Positions 8,292-16,269 of a DNA stretch of 64,000 nucleotides are shown piece by piece (position 1 is the stretch's first letter; each line of letters starts with the position of its first letter). Source of the stretch: Desulfosporosinus acididurans (GTDB lineage Bacteria; Bacillota; Desulfitobacteriia; Desulfitobacteriales; Desulfitobacteriaceae). The position numbers and the translations under genes were made by a program. The notes under the pieces are model-generated. The model saw only the letters and a program-made list of their open reading frames with translations. It had not been told where the DNA came from and made no database searches. The stretch spans positions 124,001 to 188,000 of the forward strand of contig NZ_LDZY01000004.1 of assembly GCF_001029285.1 (NCBI RefSeq), given 5' to 3'.

Positions 8292-10973
8292 GTGAATTAT
8301 TATCAAAAAGAAGCCCAGGCGGTTATTGCCGAATTAAAGAGCGACGAAGACAGTGGATTATCTTTTTCTGAAGTTAGAGCCAGAATTCAGCGTTATGGGA
8401 AAAATGTTTTTACTCCTAAGCCCAAAGAGAGCCTTTTGGTCAAAATTATGGAAAGCTTAAAAGAACCTTTAATTATAATTCTTTTAATATCAGGGGTAAT
8501 ATCATTGCTCATGGGGCACCTGCCGGATGGGCTGGGAATCTTCGCAGCCGTTCTTATAGCCACAACTATTTCCGTAATTCAGGAAGGCAAATCGGATAAA
8601 GCCTTCGAAGCCTTGGCTAAGCTGAGTGATGATGTTCTGGTGAAAGCAGTGAGAGATCGCCAGATAATTCATATACCGCAAAGTGAGCTTACTATCGGTG
8701 ATATTATCCATTTAGAAACAGGGGAAAAAGTTCCGGCAGATGCCAGAGTTATCCATTGTTCAAACCTCGGAATTGATGAATCTCTGCTGACTGGTGAAGC
8801 AGAATCTGTCACCAAAAAATCCAAGCCTATTGAGCGGGAAAATTGTCCCCTGGCTGAACAAACCAATATGCTGTTTTCAGGCACCATGGCCATCGAAGGA
8901 CGGGCTATTGCTATAGTAACTGCTGTTGGCGATCAAACAGAAATGGGTAAAATTGCTGAAGAGTTAAAGGGGGAGACGACGGCTCAAACTCCCCTGCAGG
9001 AGAAATTAGCGGATCTTGGCAAAAAAATCTCAATTATTGGATCGATAGTAGCAGCTGCAATTTTTCTTTTCGAGTTGTTTATCATGTATCGACAAGGGTT
9101 GTTTGTTCCGGGTAATATCGCTTCGGCCTTGCCGGGAGTTAAAGACGCTTTTATCACTTCCGTAGCTCTTATCGTGGCTGCGGTTCCGGAAGGCTTACCG
9201 ACTATGGTGGCAATTACCCTTGCATTTAACATGCAGAAAATGGCTAAAAATAATGCTTTAGTCCGTAAGTTAATTGCCTGTGAAACAATTGGTTCTGTGA
9301 ACGTCATATGTTCCGATAAAACAGGAACGTTAACAGAAAACAAGATGACTGTGGTAGAGGCTTGGTGTAATGGTCAAGAGGCATCCGCTGAGAGCCTGAA
9401 TTGTCCTGCATTATTAGAGAATTTCTGTCTTAATACGACAGCAGATATCACGAAAAAGGATGGTCAATATACGTTTCTGGGAAATCCAACGGAATGTTCG
9501 CTTCTTGTCTATGCTGATACGAAACAAATTAACTATCGGGACCATCGCAAACGGTTTGGCGAGCCAGTTGCCGAATACAATTTTACGTCAGCAAGAAAAA
9601 TGATGTCCACGGCTTATGAAACGGCAGATGGCTACCGTATTTATACCAAGGGCTCCCCGGAAAAAGTCCTTAAGATTAGTGATAGAGTCTTGGTAAATAA
9701 TGAGATTGTTCCCTTAACTCAGGAACACAAAGATAGAATTGAAGCTGGAATTAAAGAACTTCAGGATCATGCACGGAGAGTATTAGCCTTTGCTTACACC
9801 GATTTTAGAGCAGAGCCTCAATGGGAAGATATCTACAATGTGGAAAAAAATCTTATTTTTACAGGCTTTGTTGGAATTGAAGATCCTTTGCGCAAGGACG
9901 TCAAGGAGGCTATTGATCAGTGTCGTCGGGCTGGTATTGCGGTTAAAATTTTAACCGGGGATAACATTAACACTGCTAAAGCTATCGCCGATCAACTGGA
10001 AATTATCCGCAAGGATTCTCTGGCTCTCGAGGTTACAGATATTGATGCCATGAGTGATGAGGAGCTGAAAAGCAAACTCAGTAACATTGTTGTCATAGCG
10101 CGTTCAAATCCTACGGCTAAAATGAGAGTTGTTAAATTGCTGCGTGAAAACAATGCTTCCGTAGTTGTTACCGGCGATGGCATCAACGATGCTCCTGCTT
10201 TGAAAGCGGCTGATGTTGGAGTTGCTATGGGAATCACCGGAACTGAAGTTACCAAGGAGGCTTCGGATATTGTCTTGTTGGATGATTCATTTTCCAGCAT
10301 CGTCAAAGCTATAAAGTGGGGGCGAGGCATTTATGAAAACTTTCAGCGCTTCATTCAGTTTCAGTTGACTGTTAATATTGTAGCCTTCATCACAGTTATT
10401 TTGGCAGAAATCATAGGTTATAAAATGCCGTTTACAACCCTGCAATTGCTGTGGGTAAATATTATTATGGACGGACCGCCGGCCTTAACTTTAGGTTTAG
10501 AACCTCCCAGAGAACATTTGCTTGAAAAACGGCCGATTAAACGGAATGCCTCTATTGTTACTAAAGATATGTTATTAAAAATCATAGCCAACGGTTTGTT
10601 TATCGTGGCTGCCTTAATTTTCCTTCTGAGAACTCAAATTCTTGGGGGAAGTGAAGCACAGCAATCGACCATTGTCTTTACGTCGTTTGTACTCTTCCAG
10701 TTATGGAATGCCTTTAACTGCAGAGAATTTGGAGAAAAGAGCATCTTCCCTTATATTCATAAAAATAAAACTATGCTCGGCGTCGTATTTCTAACCTTTT
10801 TAATTCAAATTATGGTTACCCAATTTGGCGGGCAGGTATTTAAAACAGTTCCTCTTGAACCTTATCTATGGTTAAGAATGCTTGGATTTACGTTTAGTAT
10901 CGTTGTGTTCAGTGAATTTTTAAAACTTATTATGAGAGTTGGGCAAAAGTTCGTTAAGATTAATAACTTATAG
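8292..10973 (+). CDS. P2-type cation ATPase, probable Mn2+/Ca2+ exporter
   Basis: ATP-driven export of divalent cations across the cytoplasmic membrane. It has the phosphorylation motif SDKTGTLTE (about residue 342), the actuator motif LLTGEA, TGDGINDAPALKAADVG, the M4 motif VPEGLP (about 298) and M6 NIIMDGPPA (about 722). In M5 the residue corresponding to the site-I Glu of muscle Ca-ATPase is Ala (QLTVNIVAF), as in single-site SPCA/PMR1-type pumps, which carry Ca2+ or Mn2+. With the manganese riboswitch upstream, Mn2+ export is the better guess. At 893 residues it is full length. The start is GTG at 8292, 6 bases after GGAGG; an overlapping ATG at 8290 is followed at once by TGA. Monocistronic. 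Confidence 0.95.
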   Translation: MNYYQKEAQAVIAELKSDEDSGLSFSEVRARIQRYGKNVFTPKPKESLLVKIMESLKEPLIIILLISGVISLLMGHLPDGLGIFAAVLIATTISVIQEGKSDKAFEALAKLSDDVLVKAVRDRQIIHIPQSELTIGDIIHLETGEKVPADARVIHCSNLGIDESLLTGEAESVTKKSKPIERENCPLAEQTNMLFSGTMAIEGRAIAIVTAVGDQTEMGKIAEELKGETTAQTPLQEKLADLGKKISIIGSIVAAAIFLFELFIMYRQGLFVPGNIASALPGVKDAFITSVALIVAAVPEGLPTMVAITLAFNMQKMAKNNALVRKLIACETIGSVNVICSDKTGTLTENKMTVVEAWCNGQEASAESLNCPALLENFCLNTTADITKKDGQYTFLGNPTECSLLVYADTKQINYRDHRKRFGEPVAEYNFTSARKMMSTAYETADGYRIYTKGSPEKVLKISDRVLVNNEIVPLTQEHKDRIEAGIKELQDHARRVLAFAYTDFRAEPQWEDIYNVEKNLIFTGFVGIEDPLRKDVKEAIDQCRRAGIAVKILTGDNINTAKAIADQLEIIRKDSLALEVTDIDAMSDEELKSKLSNIVVIARSNPTAKMRVVKLLRENNASVVVTGDGINDAPALKAADVGVAMGITGTEVTKEASDIVLLDDSFSSIVKAIKWGRGIYENFQRFIQFQLTVNIVAFITVILAEIIGYKMPFTTLQLLWVNIIMDGPPALTLGLEPPREHLLEKRPIKRNASIVTKDMLLKIIANGLFIVAALIFLLRTQILGGSEAQQSTIVFTSFVLFQLWNAFNCREFGEKSIFPYIHKNKTMLGVVFLTFLIQIMVTQFGGQVFKTVPLEPYLWLRMLGFTFSIVVFSEFLKLIMRVGQKFVKINNL

Positions 10974-11022
10974 TTTTTGTTTCTATCCTGAAAGAATTTG
11001 TTATGGGCTAGGCGCTTTTAGC

Positions 11023-11090
11023 GAAAGTGTCCATAGGACACTTTCATCACTGAAGCCTCGATGTTCGGCTTTAGCTGAACGAGTTCACTA
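11023..11090 (+). repeat. palindromic intergenic repeat, copy D (full length)
   Basis: A perfect 10-bp hairpin GAAAGTGTCC-ATA-GGACACTTTC (11023-11045) is followed by ATCACTGAAGCCTCGATG, a second hairpin (TTCGGCT-TT-AGCTGAA) and CGAGTTCACT. This is the most complete forward copy of the family. Confidence 0.85.
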
Positions 11091-11138
11091 GGATCGATTT
11101 ACTGAATAGGATGTTTACGTTTATCATTATAGTTCAGC

Positions 11139-11170
11139 AGGAGTATCCATTCACAAGGATACTCCTTTAC
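11139..11170 (+). terminator. terminator-like hairpin after the ATPase gene
   Basis: AGGAGTATCC and GGATACTCCT form a 10-bp stem with a 7-9 base loop, followed by TTTACTGTTT. It is the first plausible stop for the ATPase transcript. Confidence 0.65.
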
Positions 11171-11379
11171 TGTTTCCTTTAAACTTTCTGGAAAAGCAAT
11201 AGCTTCAAGGGAGGAGCCTTGCCAATAATAGTAGACTCTCCCCTCTTGCCGTCTATGGTTTGTGAGATTCGGCGATCCATGGCCTAAGGCTCGCCTAGCT
11301 TATTATACAAATGTTTACAAAACCTTAACGTTCAAGGGTGTGTCTTTTAGTATAATAAGCTTGAAAGTGGGTGCCAAAA

Positions 11380-12084
11380 ATGTCTCATGATCTAGATATA
11401 GTCGATAAGTTAATTTCTTTAATGTCCTCAGGAAAATATAACGCCCATGATAGACTGCCCTCTGAAAATGAAATTGCCGATACTTACGAGGTTCCTCGAA
11501 TTACAGCGCGGAAAGCTTACGAAAGACTTGAAGAAATGGGATATATCTATAAAAAGCAGGGAAAAGGGAGCTATGTCAAAGACCGATATCAGCAAATTGA
11601 ACTTGTTCTGACAGGAGATGTGAGTTTCAGTCAAAAAATGATCGAGAAAGGGTATGACTTCCAATCGAAAACGATCTTTTGCCAAGAAATTAAGTACAAC
11701 AAGAAAATTTATAATTACTTAGAAACTACTAAAGAGGATAAGATCTTCAAAGTCGGCAGGTTAAGGTATATTGATCGTCAACCAATAGCGCTGCATGTCT
11801 CTTATCTTGCAAAATCGGTCTTTGAGGATATTGATGACGTCGGCAGGGATATAACCTCAATGTTTCAGTATTATCACAGTAAAGGGTATACACAATTTGA
11901 CTCTAAACCCAGCGTCTTAAGTGTTTCTTTTCCCACGGCGTCTCAGAGAACATTGTTTAATTGTCCTCATTTGATTCCTCTCTTAGTTTTGGAATCGGGT
12001 TGCATGGATAAGAAAACGGGTAAGGTATTGGAGTATCTCAAAATTTATTATCGAAGCGATTGCTTTTCTTATGTTCTATGTTAA
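11380..12084 (+). CDS. phnF: GntR-family regulator of the phosphonate cluster (PhnF-like)
   Basis: DNA-binding repressor with an effector domain. The N-terminal winged helix reads RLPSENEIADTYEVPRITARKAYERLEEMGYIYKKQGKGSYV, typical of GntR proteins; residues 85-230 form a UTRA ligand-binding domain (FKVGRLRYIDRQPIALHVSYL). Position directly before phnG-phnM makes it the likely local regulator, as in other phn clusters. I chose ATG at 11380 because AAAGTGGG lies 8 bases before it; GTG at 11371 is an in-frame alternative. A strong terminator (12147) separates it from phnG, so the cluster has its own promoter. Possible operator: the inverted repeat at 12306. Confidence 0.88.
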   Translation: MSHDLDIVDKLISLMSSGKYNAHDRLPSENEIADTYEVPRITARKAYERLEEMGYIYKKQGKGSYVKDRYQQIELVLTGDVSFSQKMIEKGYDFQSKTIFCQEIKYNKKIYNYLETTKEDKIFKVGRLRYIDRQPIALHVSYLAKSVFEDIDDVGRDITSMFQYYHSKGYTQFDSKPSVLSVSFPTASQRTLFNCPHLIPLLVLESGCMDKKTGKVLEYLKIYYRSDCFSYVLC

Positions 12085-12146
12085 GGAACAAGACCAACTT
12101 TTACGCTCTCGCCCTGAATCCTAACTTAATAAGTTAATTGTATTAC

Positions 12147-12213
12147 AAAAAACGGCATTTCCAAGGGTTATTTGCTGAACTGACAGCGAATAACCCTGGA
12201 AATGCCGTTTTTT
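12147..12213. terminator. strong bidirectional terminator after phnF
   Basis: Arms AAAAACGGCATTTCC-AAGGGTTATT and the matching AATAACCCT-GGAAATGCCGTTTTT make a stem of about 25 bp, A-rich before and T-rich after. It ends phnF and isolates the phnG promoter region. Confidence 0.92.
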
Positions 12214-12241
12214 AATTGAACTATTTCCGACGGGGTAGAGC

Positions 12242-12360
12242 CCATCCTTCAGTGCATTTTATTTACGAAGATTTAACGGAGCCCATACAGAGCTTTAACA
12301 CAGCCAACTTGGCAACAAGTTATGCTCAATATGTAAACGATAAACGCTTGCAAAGGATGG
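12242..12360 (+). promoter_or_regulatory. possible ribosome-site sequestering pair in the phnG leader
   Basis: CCATCCTT at 12242-12249 is exactly complementary to AAGGATGG at 12353-12360, the ribosome binding site of phnG. If both lie in one transcript the site could be masked. Eight bases can pair by chance, and no promoter was identified with certainty upstream, so this is tentative. Confidence 0.3.
12306..12321. promoter_or_regulatory. inverted repeat before phnG, candidate PhnF operator
   Basis: AACTTG-GCAA-CAAGTT is a perfect 6+6 inverted repeat in the space between the phnF terminator and phnG. Size and symmetry suit a dimeric GntR-family regulator; assignment is by position only. Confidence 0.4.
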
Positions 12361-12367
12361 CTGGGTC

Positions 12368-12793
12368 ATGATTAGAAAACAGCGAACAGAGATCTTAATT
12401 AAAGGTTCTGCGGAAGTTTCTGCAAAATTAGCCCATGAAATACTCCAGATTTATGACGTTAGGACCATTGAAGAAAGCAAGAATAGTTTAGTCATGGTAA
12501 AAGTTCGGGAGGGCGCTCAGCGAAGCTTATTTTACTTAGGTGAGGTACTTGTTACCGAATGTAAGGTGATGATCAACGGTTTTTTGGGAATTGGTATGGT
12601 CAAAGGGCATGAACCAAACTTAGCCTATAACCTGGCAATTATTGATGCGGCCTATAATGGGGATTTGCCAGAAACCAAAGCATGGACTAAGGCCTTATTG
12701 CAAGAACAATTTCACATTAACGAAAACTATGAGGCCCTAAAGAAGCAAGTCTTAAAAACAAAAGTTAACTTTAACACCATGGATGTTCAATAA
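12368..12793 (+). CDS. phnG: C-P lyase subunit PhnG
   Basis: Small subunit of the PhnGHIJ core complex, needed with PhnI and PhnL to attach phosphonate to the ribose C1 of ATP with release of adenine. The 141-residue length and motifs RTEILIKGSAEVSAKLAH and VLVTECKVMINGFLGIGMVKG fit the family (the EC.V.. G.G...G segment is typical). ATG at 12368 follows AAGGATGG. It is the first gene of the phnGHIJK-M run; phnH follows 16 bp later. Confidence 0.93.
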   Translation: MIRKQRTEILIKGSAEVSAKLAHEILQIYDVRTIEESKNSLVMVKVREGAQRSLFYLGEVLVTECKVMINGFLGIGMVKGHEPNLAYNLAIIDAAYNGDLPETKAWTKALLQEQFHINENYEALKKQVLKTKVNFNTMDVQ

Positions 12794-12809
12794 GAGGGGG
12801 GATAAGTAG

Positions 12810-13406
12810 ATGAAACTAGATCTCGTTCATGATATCCAAACAGCTTATCGCAAAACGCTTGCTTCCATGTCTCGGCCGGGCTTAATCAAAAACCTTCGTG
12901 ATCAGGCAGATAAGGTGGCTATGGAGATTGGATGTTTTAACTCAACTCTAGTATTGGCCCTGATGCTTTTCGATACAGAAGTAACCTTTAAAATATGCTC
13001 GGAACATGAAGCTGAGATGGCCAAACTTATTAATCAGTTAACGTACGCCAAAGCAACAGAACTGGAGAGTGCCGATTATATTCTGATCTTACATGACTCG
13101 AAACCGGGGGATTTGGAGGAGGCTTTTCAAATAGCCCGCAGCGGAGATTTGCTGGACCCTCACAAAGGAGCAACCTTGATCATTGAAACAGACGTCGTGA
13201 GTAATGAACGGAACCTCACTCTGAAAGGGCCCGGAATCGAAAAAGAAAACTATATGGATGTAACGCTGAACGGCCAGTGGGTTGATTGGCGGGAAGAAAA
13301 AAACTCTGAATATCCTCTGGGAATTGATTTAATCTTTACAGATCGGGAAGATAACATTTTGTGCCTCCCGCGGACAACTCAAATTATAAAACAGGTGGTT
13401 GGATAG
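12810..13406 (+). CDS. phnH: C-P lyase subunit PhnH
   Basis: Core-complex subunit with a PLP-transferase-like fold but no cofactor; it stabilises the PhnGHIJ assembly. The N-terminus VHDIQTAYRKTLASMSRPG matches the family signature, and the C-terminal YPLGIDLIFTD followed by LPRTTQI is characteristic. At 198 residues it has normal length. The start follows AGAGGGGG. It abuts phnI with no gap, indicating translational coupling. Confidence 0.94.
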   Translation: MKLDLVHDIQTAYRKTLASMSRPGLIKNLRDQADKVAMEIGCFNSTLVLALMLFDTEVTFKICSEHEAEMAKLINQLTYAKATELESADYILILHDSKPGDLEEAFQIARSGDLLDPHKGATLIIETDVVSNERNLTLKGPGIEKENYMDVTLNGQWVDWREEKNSEYPLGIDLIFTDREDNILCLPRTTQIIKQVVG

Positions 13407-14528
13407 ATGGGGTATGTTGCTGTTAAAGGCGGGACTCTTGCCATTGAAGAATCGCTGAAACGACTAAAATATGAGCGGTTAAAAAAGGGAGTCGTTGTTG
13501 ATTGTCAGAGAATTGAAAGCGGAATGCGCTGCTTAATTGACCAAGTTATGTCGGAAAGCAGTCTATATAATGAAACGTTGGCAGCTTTGGCCATAAAGCA
13601 AGCGGAAGGAAGTCCTGAAGAAGCTGTCTTTTTAATGAGAGCCTACCGTTCAACTCTGCCACGCAATCATTATTCCCGCGTTGTTGAGCCTGAGGACATG
13701 ATGGTCGAACGCAGAATATCTGCAAGTTTTAAAGATATACCCGGCGGACAGATTTTAGGTGCTGCTAATGATTATACTCATCGTTTGCTTGACTTTAACT
13801 TAAGTGAGGAAAGCGATGAAGAGGCGATCAATTGGGTATGTGATTATGTCCTGGAAGGCGGAGAAGGTAACGATAGAACAGATTTGGCTAATTTACCTAA
13901 GGTGGTGGATTATCTGCGGGAAAATGGTTTGATGTCAGTTTGTGATAATGATAACCACGAACCGGATGATGTTACAAAAGAGAGTCTCCAGTTTCCGGCA
14001 AGCCGAAGTGAACGGCTGCAGATTTTAACCCGAGGGCAGACAGGAGCTGTTACGTCTCTGGGGTATGTAGCCTTACGCAGTTTCGGGGCCCTTCATCCTA
14101 CGGTGGGGGAACTGCGAATGGGAAACCTGCCCCTTTATGTGGATAATCCCTTTAATGAACAAAATGAAAAAGACGATGGTTACTACATCGGTGAAATTAA
14201 AGTCACGGAAGTCGAGACATTGTTTCCAGAAGATATTCAGAACATTAATGGGGAAAAAGAGATTGAATTTAAGCTCGGCTATGGACTTTGTTATGGCCAA
14301 AATGAGACAAAAGCAATTGCCATGAGTATTCTTGACCACTGTTTAGAAGTGGGTGAATCAGAGCATGCCATTAATGACGAGGAGTTTGTCCTGCTGCATA
14401 TCGATTCCGTCGAGTCTCCGGGTTTTATCTCACATCTGAAATTGCCCCACTATGTAACGTTTCAGTCCAAGTTGGACAGCGTGCGACAATCGAAAAAAGA
14501 ACCTGCCCTAAACCAAGGGAAAGAATGA
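13407..14528 (+). CDS. phnI: C-P lyase subunit PhnI
   Basis: Catalytic nucleosidase subunit of the core complex that displaces adenine from ATP in favour of the phosphonate. MGYVAVKGGTLAIEESL and the SERLQILTRGQTGAVTSLGY segment are strongly conserved PhnI signatures, as is LRSFGALHPTVGELR. The 373-residue length is normal. The ATG directly follows the phnH stop; phnJ begins 12 bp after the end. Confidence 0.96.
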   Translation: MGYVAVKGGTLAIEESLKRLKYERLKKGVVVDCQRIESGMRCLIDQVMSESSLYNETLAALAIKQAEGSPEEAVFLMRAYRSTLPRNHYSRVVEPEDMMVERRISASFKDIPGGQILGAANDYTHRLLDFNLSEESDEEAINWVCDYVLEGGEGNDRTDLANLPKVVDYLRENGLMSVCDNDNHEPDDVTKESLQFPASRSERLQILTRGQTGAVTSLGYVALRSFGALHPTVGELRMGNLPLYVDNPFNEQNEKDDGYYIGEIKVTEVETLFPEDIQNINGEKEIEFKLGYGLCYGQNETKAIAMSILDHCLEVGESEHAINDEEFVLLHIDSVESPGFISHLKLPHYVTFQSKLDSVRQSKKEPALNQGKE

Positions 14529-14540
14529 GGAGCTGCATTC

Positions 14541-15386
14541 ATGAAGATTGAATATAATTTCGCTTTTTTTGATGAAGGGTCTAAACGGGAAATTAGAAGG
14601 GCAACCTTAAAAGCTATTGCCATCCCCGGTTATCAGGTGCCTTTTGCTTCCAGGGAAATGCCCATCGCCAGAGGATGGGGAACGGGAGGACTTCAATTAA
14701 CCCTTTCCCTGGTGGGAAAAGAAGATATTCTGAAAGTTATTGATCAAGGCTCTGATGAATCGGTAAATGCCGTCAATATTAAGAAACTAATTGCCCTTAC
14801 AACAGGAATTGTTGTTACAGACGAAACGACTGAAGCGACCATCATCCAATCGAGACATCGGATCCCCGAAACCCCCCTGCAAGAAGATCAGATCCTCGTT
14901 CTCCAAGTACCGATACCAGAACCTCTTAGGTATTATGAACCGAGTGAATATGAAACTAAAAAACTTCATGCGGAACATGAATACAGTGGTGCTTGGCTCA
15001 TGCTCTTTGAGCAGATCGTGAACTATGGGGCCATGTCCACAGGAGCAGATCATCCTGTTATGGTTCACAGCAGATATGTGATGGCACCCAGCCCTATTCC
15101 GAGATTCGATAACCCCAAGCTGAATCAGAATAAAGCCTTGATTCTTTTGGGCGCCGGACGTGAAAAGAAGGTTTATGCAGTACCTCCCTACACAAAGGTT
15201 GCGTCTCTGGATTTTGCGGACTATCCCTTTAGGGTTGAAACGTTTCAGGATAAGTGCTGCAGATTATGTGGAGCTAAGGACGTATTTCTGGATGAACTAT
15301 TGAATGATATTACGGGTGAAGCCTTATATCAATGCAATGACACCAGCTATTGCCTGCAAAGAATGAATGGAATTTCAAAAGAATGA
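14541..15386 (+). CDS. phnJ: alpha-D-ribose 1-methylphosphonate 5-phosphate C-P lyase PhnJ
   Basis: Radical-SAM enzyme that breaks the C-P bond, giving the hydrocarbon and ribose 1,2-cyclic phosphate 5-phosphate. YNFAFFDEGSKREIRRA at the N-terminus and the REMPIARGWGTGGLQ segment are PhnJ signatures. The C-terminal cysteines that bind the 4Fe-4S cluster are present (KCCRLCGAKD, then YQCNDTSYC). Two regions rich in His and Tyr (HAEHEYSGAWL) also match. At 281 residues it is complete. ATG follows GAGGAG. Oxygen sensitivity suits the anaerobic setting. Confidence 0.97.
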   Translation: MKIEYNFAFFDEGSKREIRRATLKAIAIPGYQVPFASREMPIARGWGTGGLQLTLSLVGKEDILKVIDQGSDESVNAVNIKKLIALTTGIVVTDETTEATIIQSRHRIPETPLQEDQILVLQVPIPEPLRYYEPSEYETKKLHAEHEYSGAWLMLFEQIVNYGAMSTGADHPVMVHSRYVMAPSPIPRFDNPKLNQNKALILLGAGREKKVYAVPPYTKVASLDFADYPFRVETFQDKCCRLCGAKDVFLDELLNDITGEALYQCNDTSYCLQRMNGISKE

Positions 15387-15397
15387 GGGATTGCAAT

Positions 15398-16243
15398 ATG
15401 GATGATTCCGAACGGCCTGTTTTAGCGGTGCGAAATATTAATAAACAATATGGTCAAGGATGTGTCAATTGCCGTGGGGCAAAAGGGGAGGGTTTGCTGA
15501 AAAATTATTGTCCCGTTTGTGGTACGGTATATGCCTGCAGGGATATCTCCTTTGAAGTTTATGCGGGAGAGATTTTAGGAATCGTGGGAGAAAGCGGCAG
15601 CGGTAAGTCGACGATGATGGAGTGCCTTTATTTTGACCAGGAAGTAAGCAGCGGCGAAGCTTATATTGCCTCCTATAAAGGCGGTGAAACAAATGTCTTC
15701 GAGGAATCTTCACAGCAGAAACGCTATATAAGGAATCATCTCATGGGAAAGGTGTATCAAAACCCCCTCATGAGTCTCAAGATGAATTTCTCCTCCATTG
15801 GAAATATCGCCGAGAAGCTGATTTCAGCCGGAAACAGGAATGTGGGACAGATGAAGGTCCGCGGGGAAGAACTGTTGGAGCACGTTAATATCCCTGTCTA
15901 CCGTATGAAAGAAGCTCCTAAGAACTTCTCGGGAGGGATGCAGCAGAGGGTTCAAATTGCTAAAGCTTTGTCGAACAATCCGCCGCTGCTGCTCCTCGAT
16001 GAGGTCACGACAGGATTGGACTTATCCGTTCAAGCCAGTGTCCTGGATTTAATCAAGAGCATTCAGAGACAGTTAAAGATTTCTATGATTATCGTGTCTC
16101 ATGATTTAGGTGTTATCAGAATGTTGGCTGATCGAACTCTTGTTATGCTTGACGGACAGGTAATTGAACAAGGTTTAACGGATCAAATTTTAGAAGATCC
16201 CCAGCATGGTTATACTCAGAAACTTGTCCAATCCTTGTTATAA
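15398..16243 (+). CDS. phnK: C-P lyase ATP-binding protein PhnK with Cys-rich insertion
   Basis: ABC-type ATPase that docks on the PhnGHIJ core and drives conformational change. Walker A GESGSGKST, signature FSGGMQQRVQIAKA, Walker B LLLLDEVTTGLD and the H-loop VSHD are intact. Odd feature: between the Tyr that normally stacks on adenine (QYGQG) and the first core strand (CRDISFEV) lies an insertion with Cys at CVNC and CPVCGTVYAC, which resembles a zinc ribbon or small metal site and is absent from the E. coli protein. I chose ATG at 15398 (GAGGGA before it); upstream in-frame codons overlap phnJ. Length about 281. Confidence 0.93.
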   Translation: MDDSERPVLAVRNINKQYGQGCVNCRGAKGEGLLKNYCPVCGTVYACRDISFEVYAGEILGIVGESGSGKSTMMECLYFDQEVSSGEAYIASYKGGETNVFEESSQQKRYIRNHLMGKVYQNPLMSLKMNFSSIGNIAEKLISAGNRNVGQMKVRGEELLEHVNIPVYRMKEAPKNFSGGMQQRVQIAKALSNNPPLLLLDEVTTGLDLSVQASVLDLIKSIQRQLKISMIIVSHDLGVIRMLADRTLVMLDGQVIEQGLTDQILEDPQHGYTQKLVQSLL

Positions 16244-16269
16244 GTGCTAGCAGATGAAGGAGATAGCAT

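Larger units (their letters stand above)
10974..11379. other. intergenic region between the ATPase and phnF
   Basis: No gene is visible. It holds a full palindromic repeat (11023-11090), a terminator-like hairpin (11139-11170), a stretch at about 11210-11250 that resembles sequence next to another repeat copy at 63150-63195, and a TATAAT (11351-11356) that could be the -10 box for phnF, without a good -35. Confidence 0.6.
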
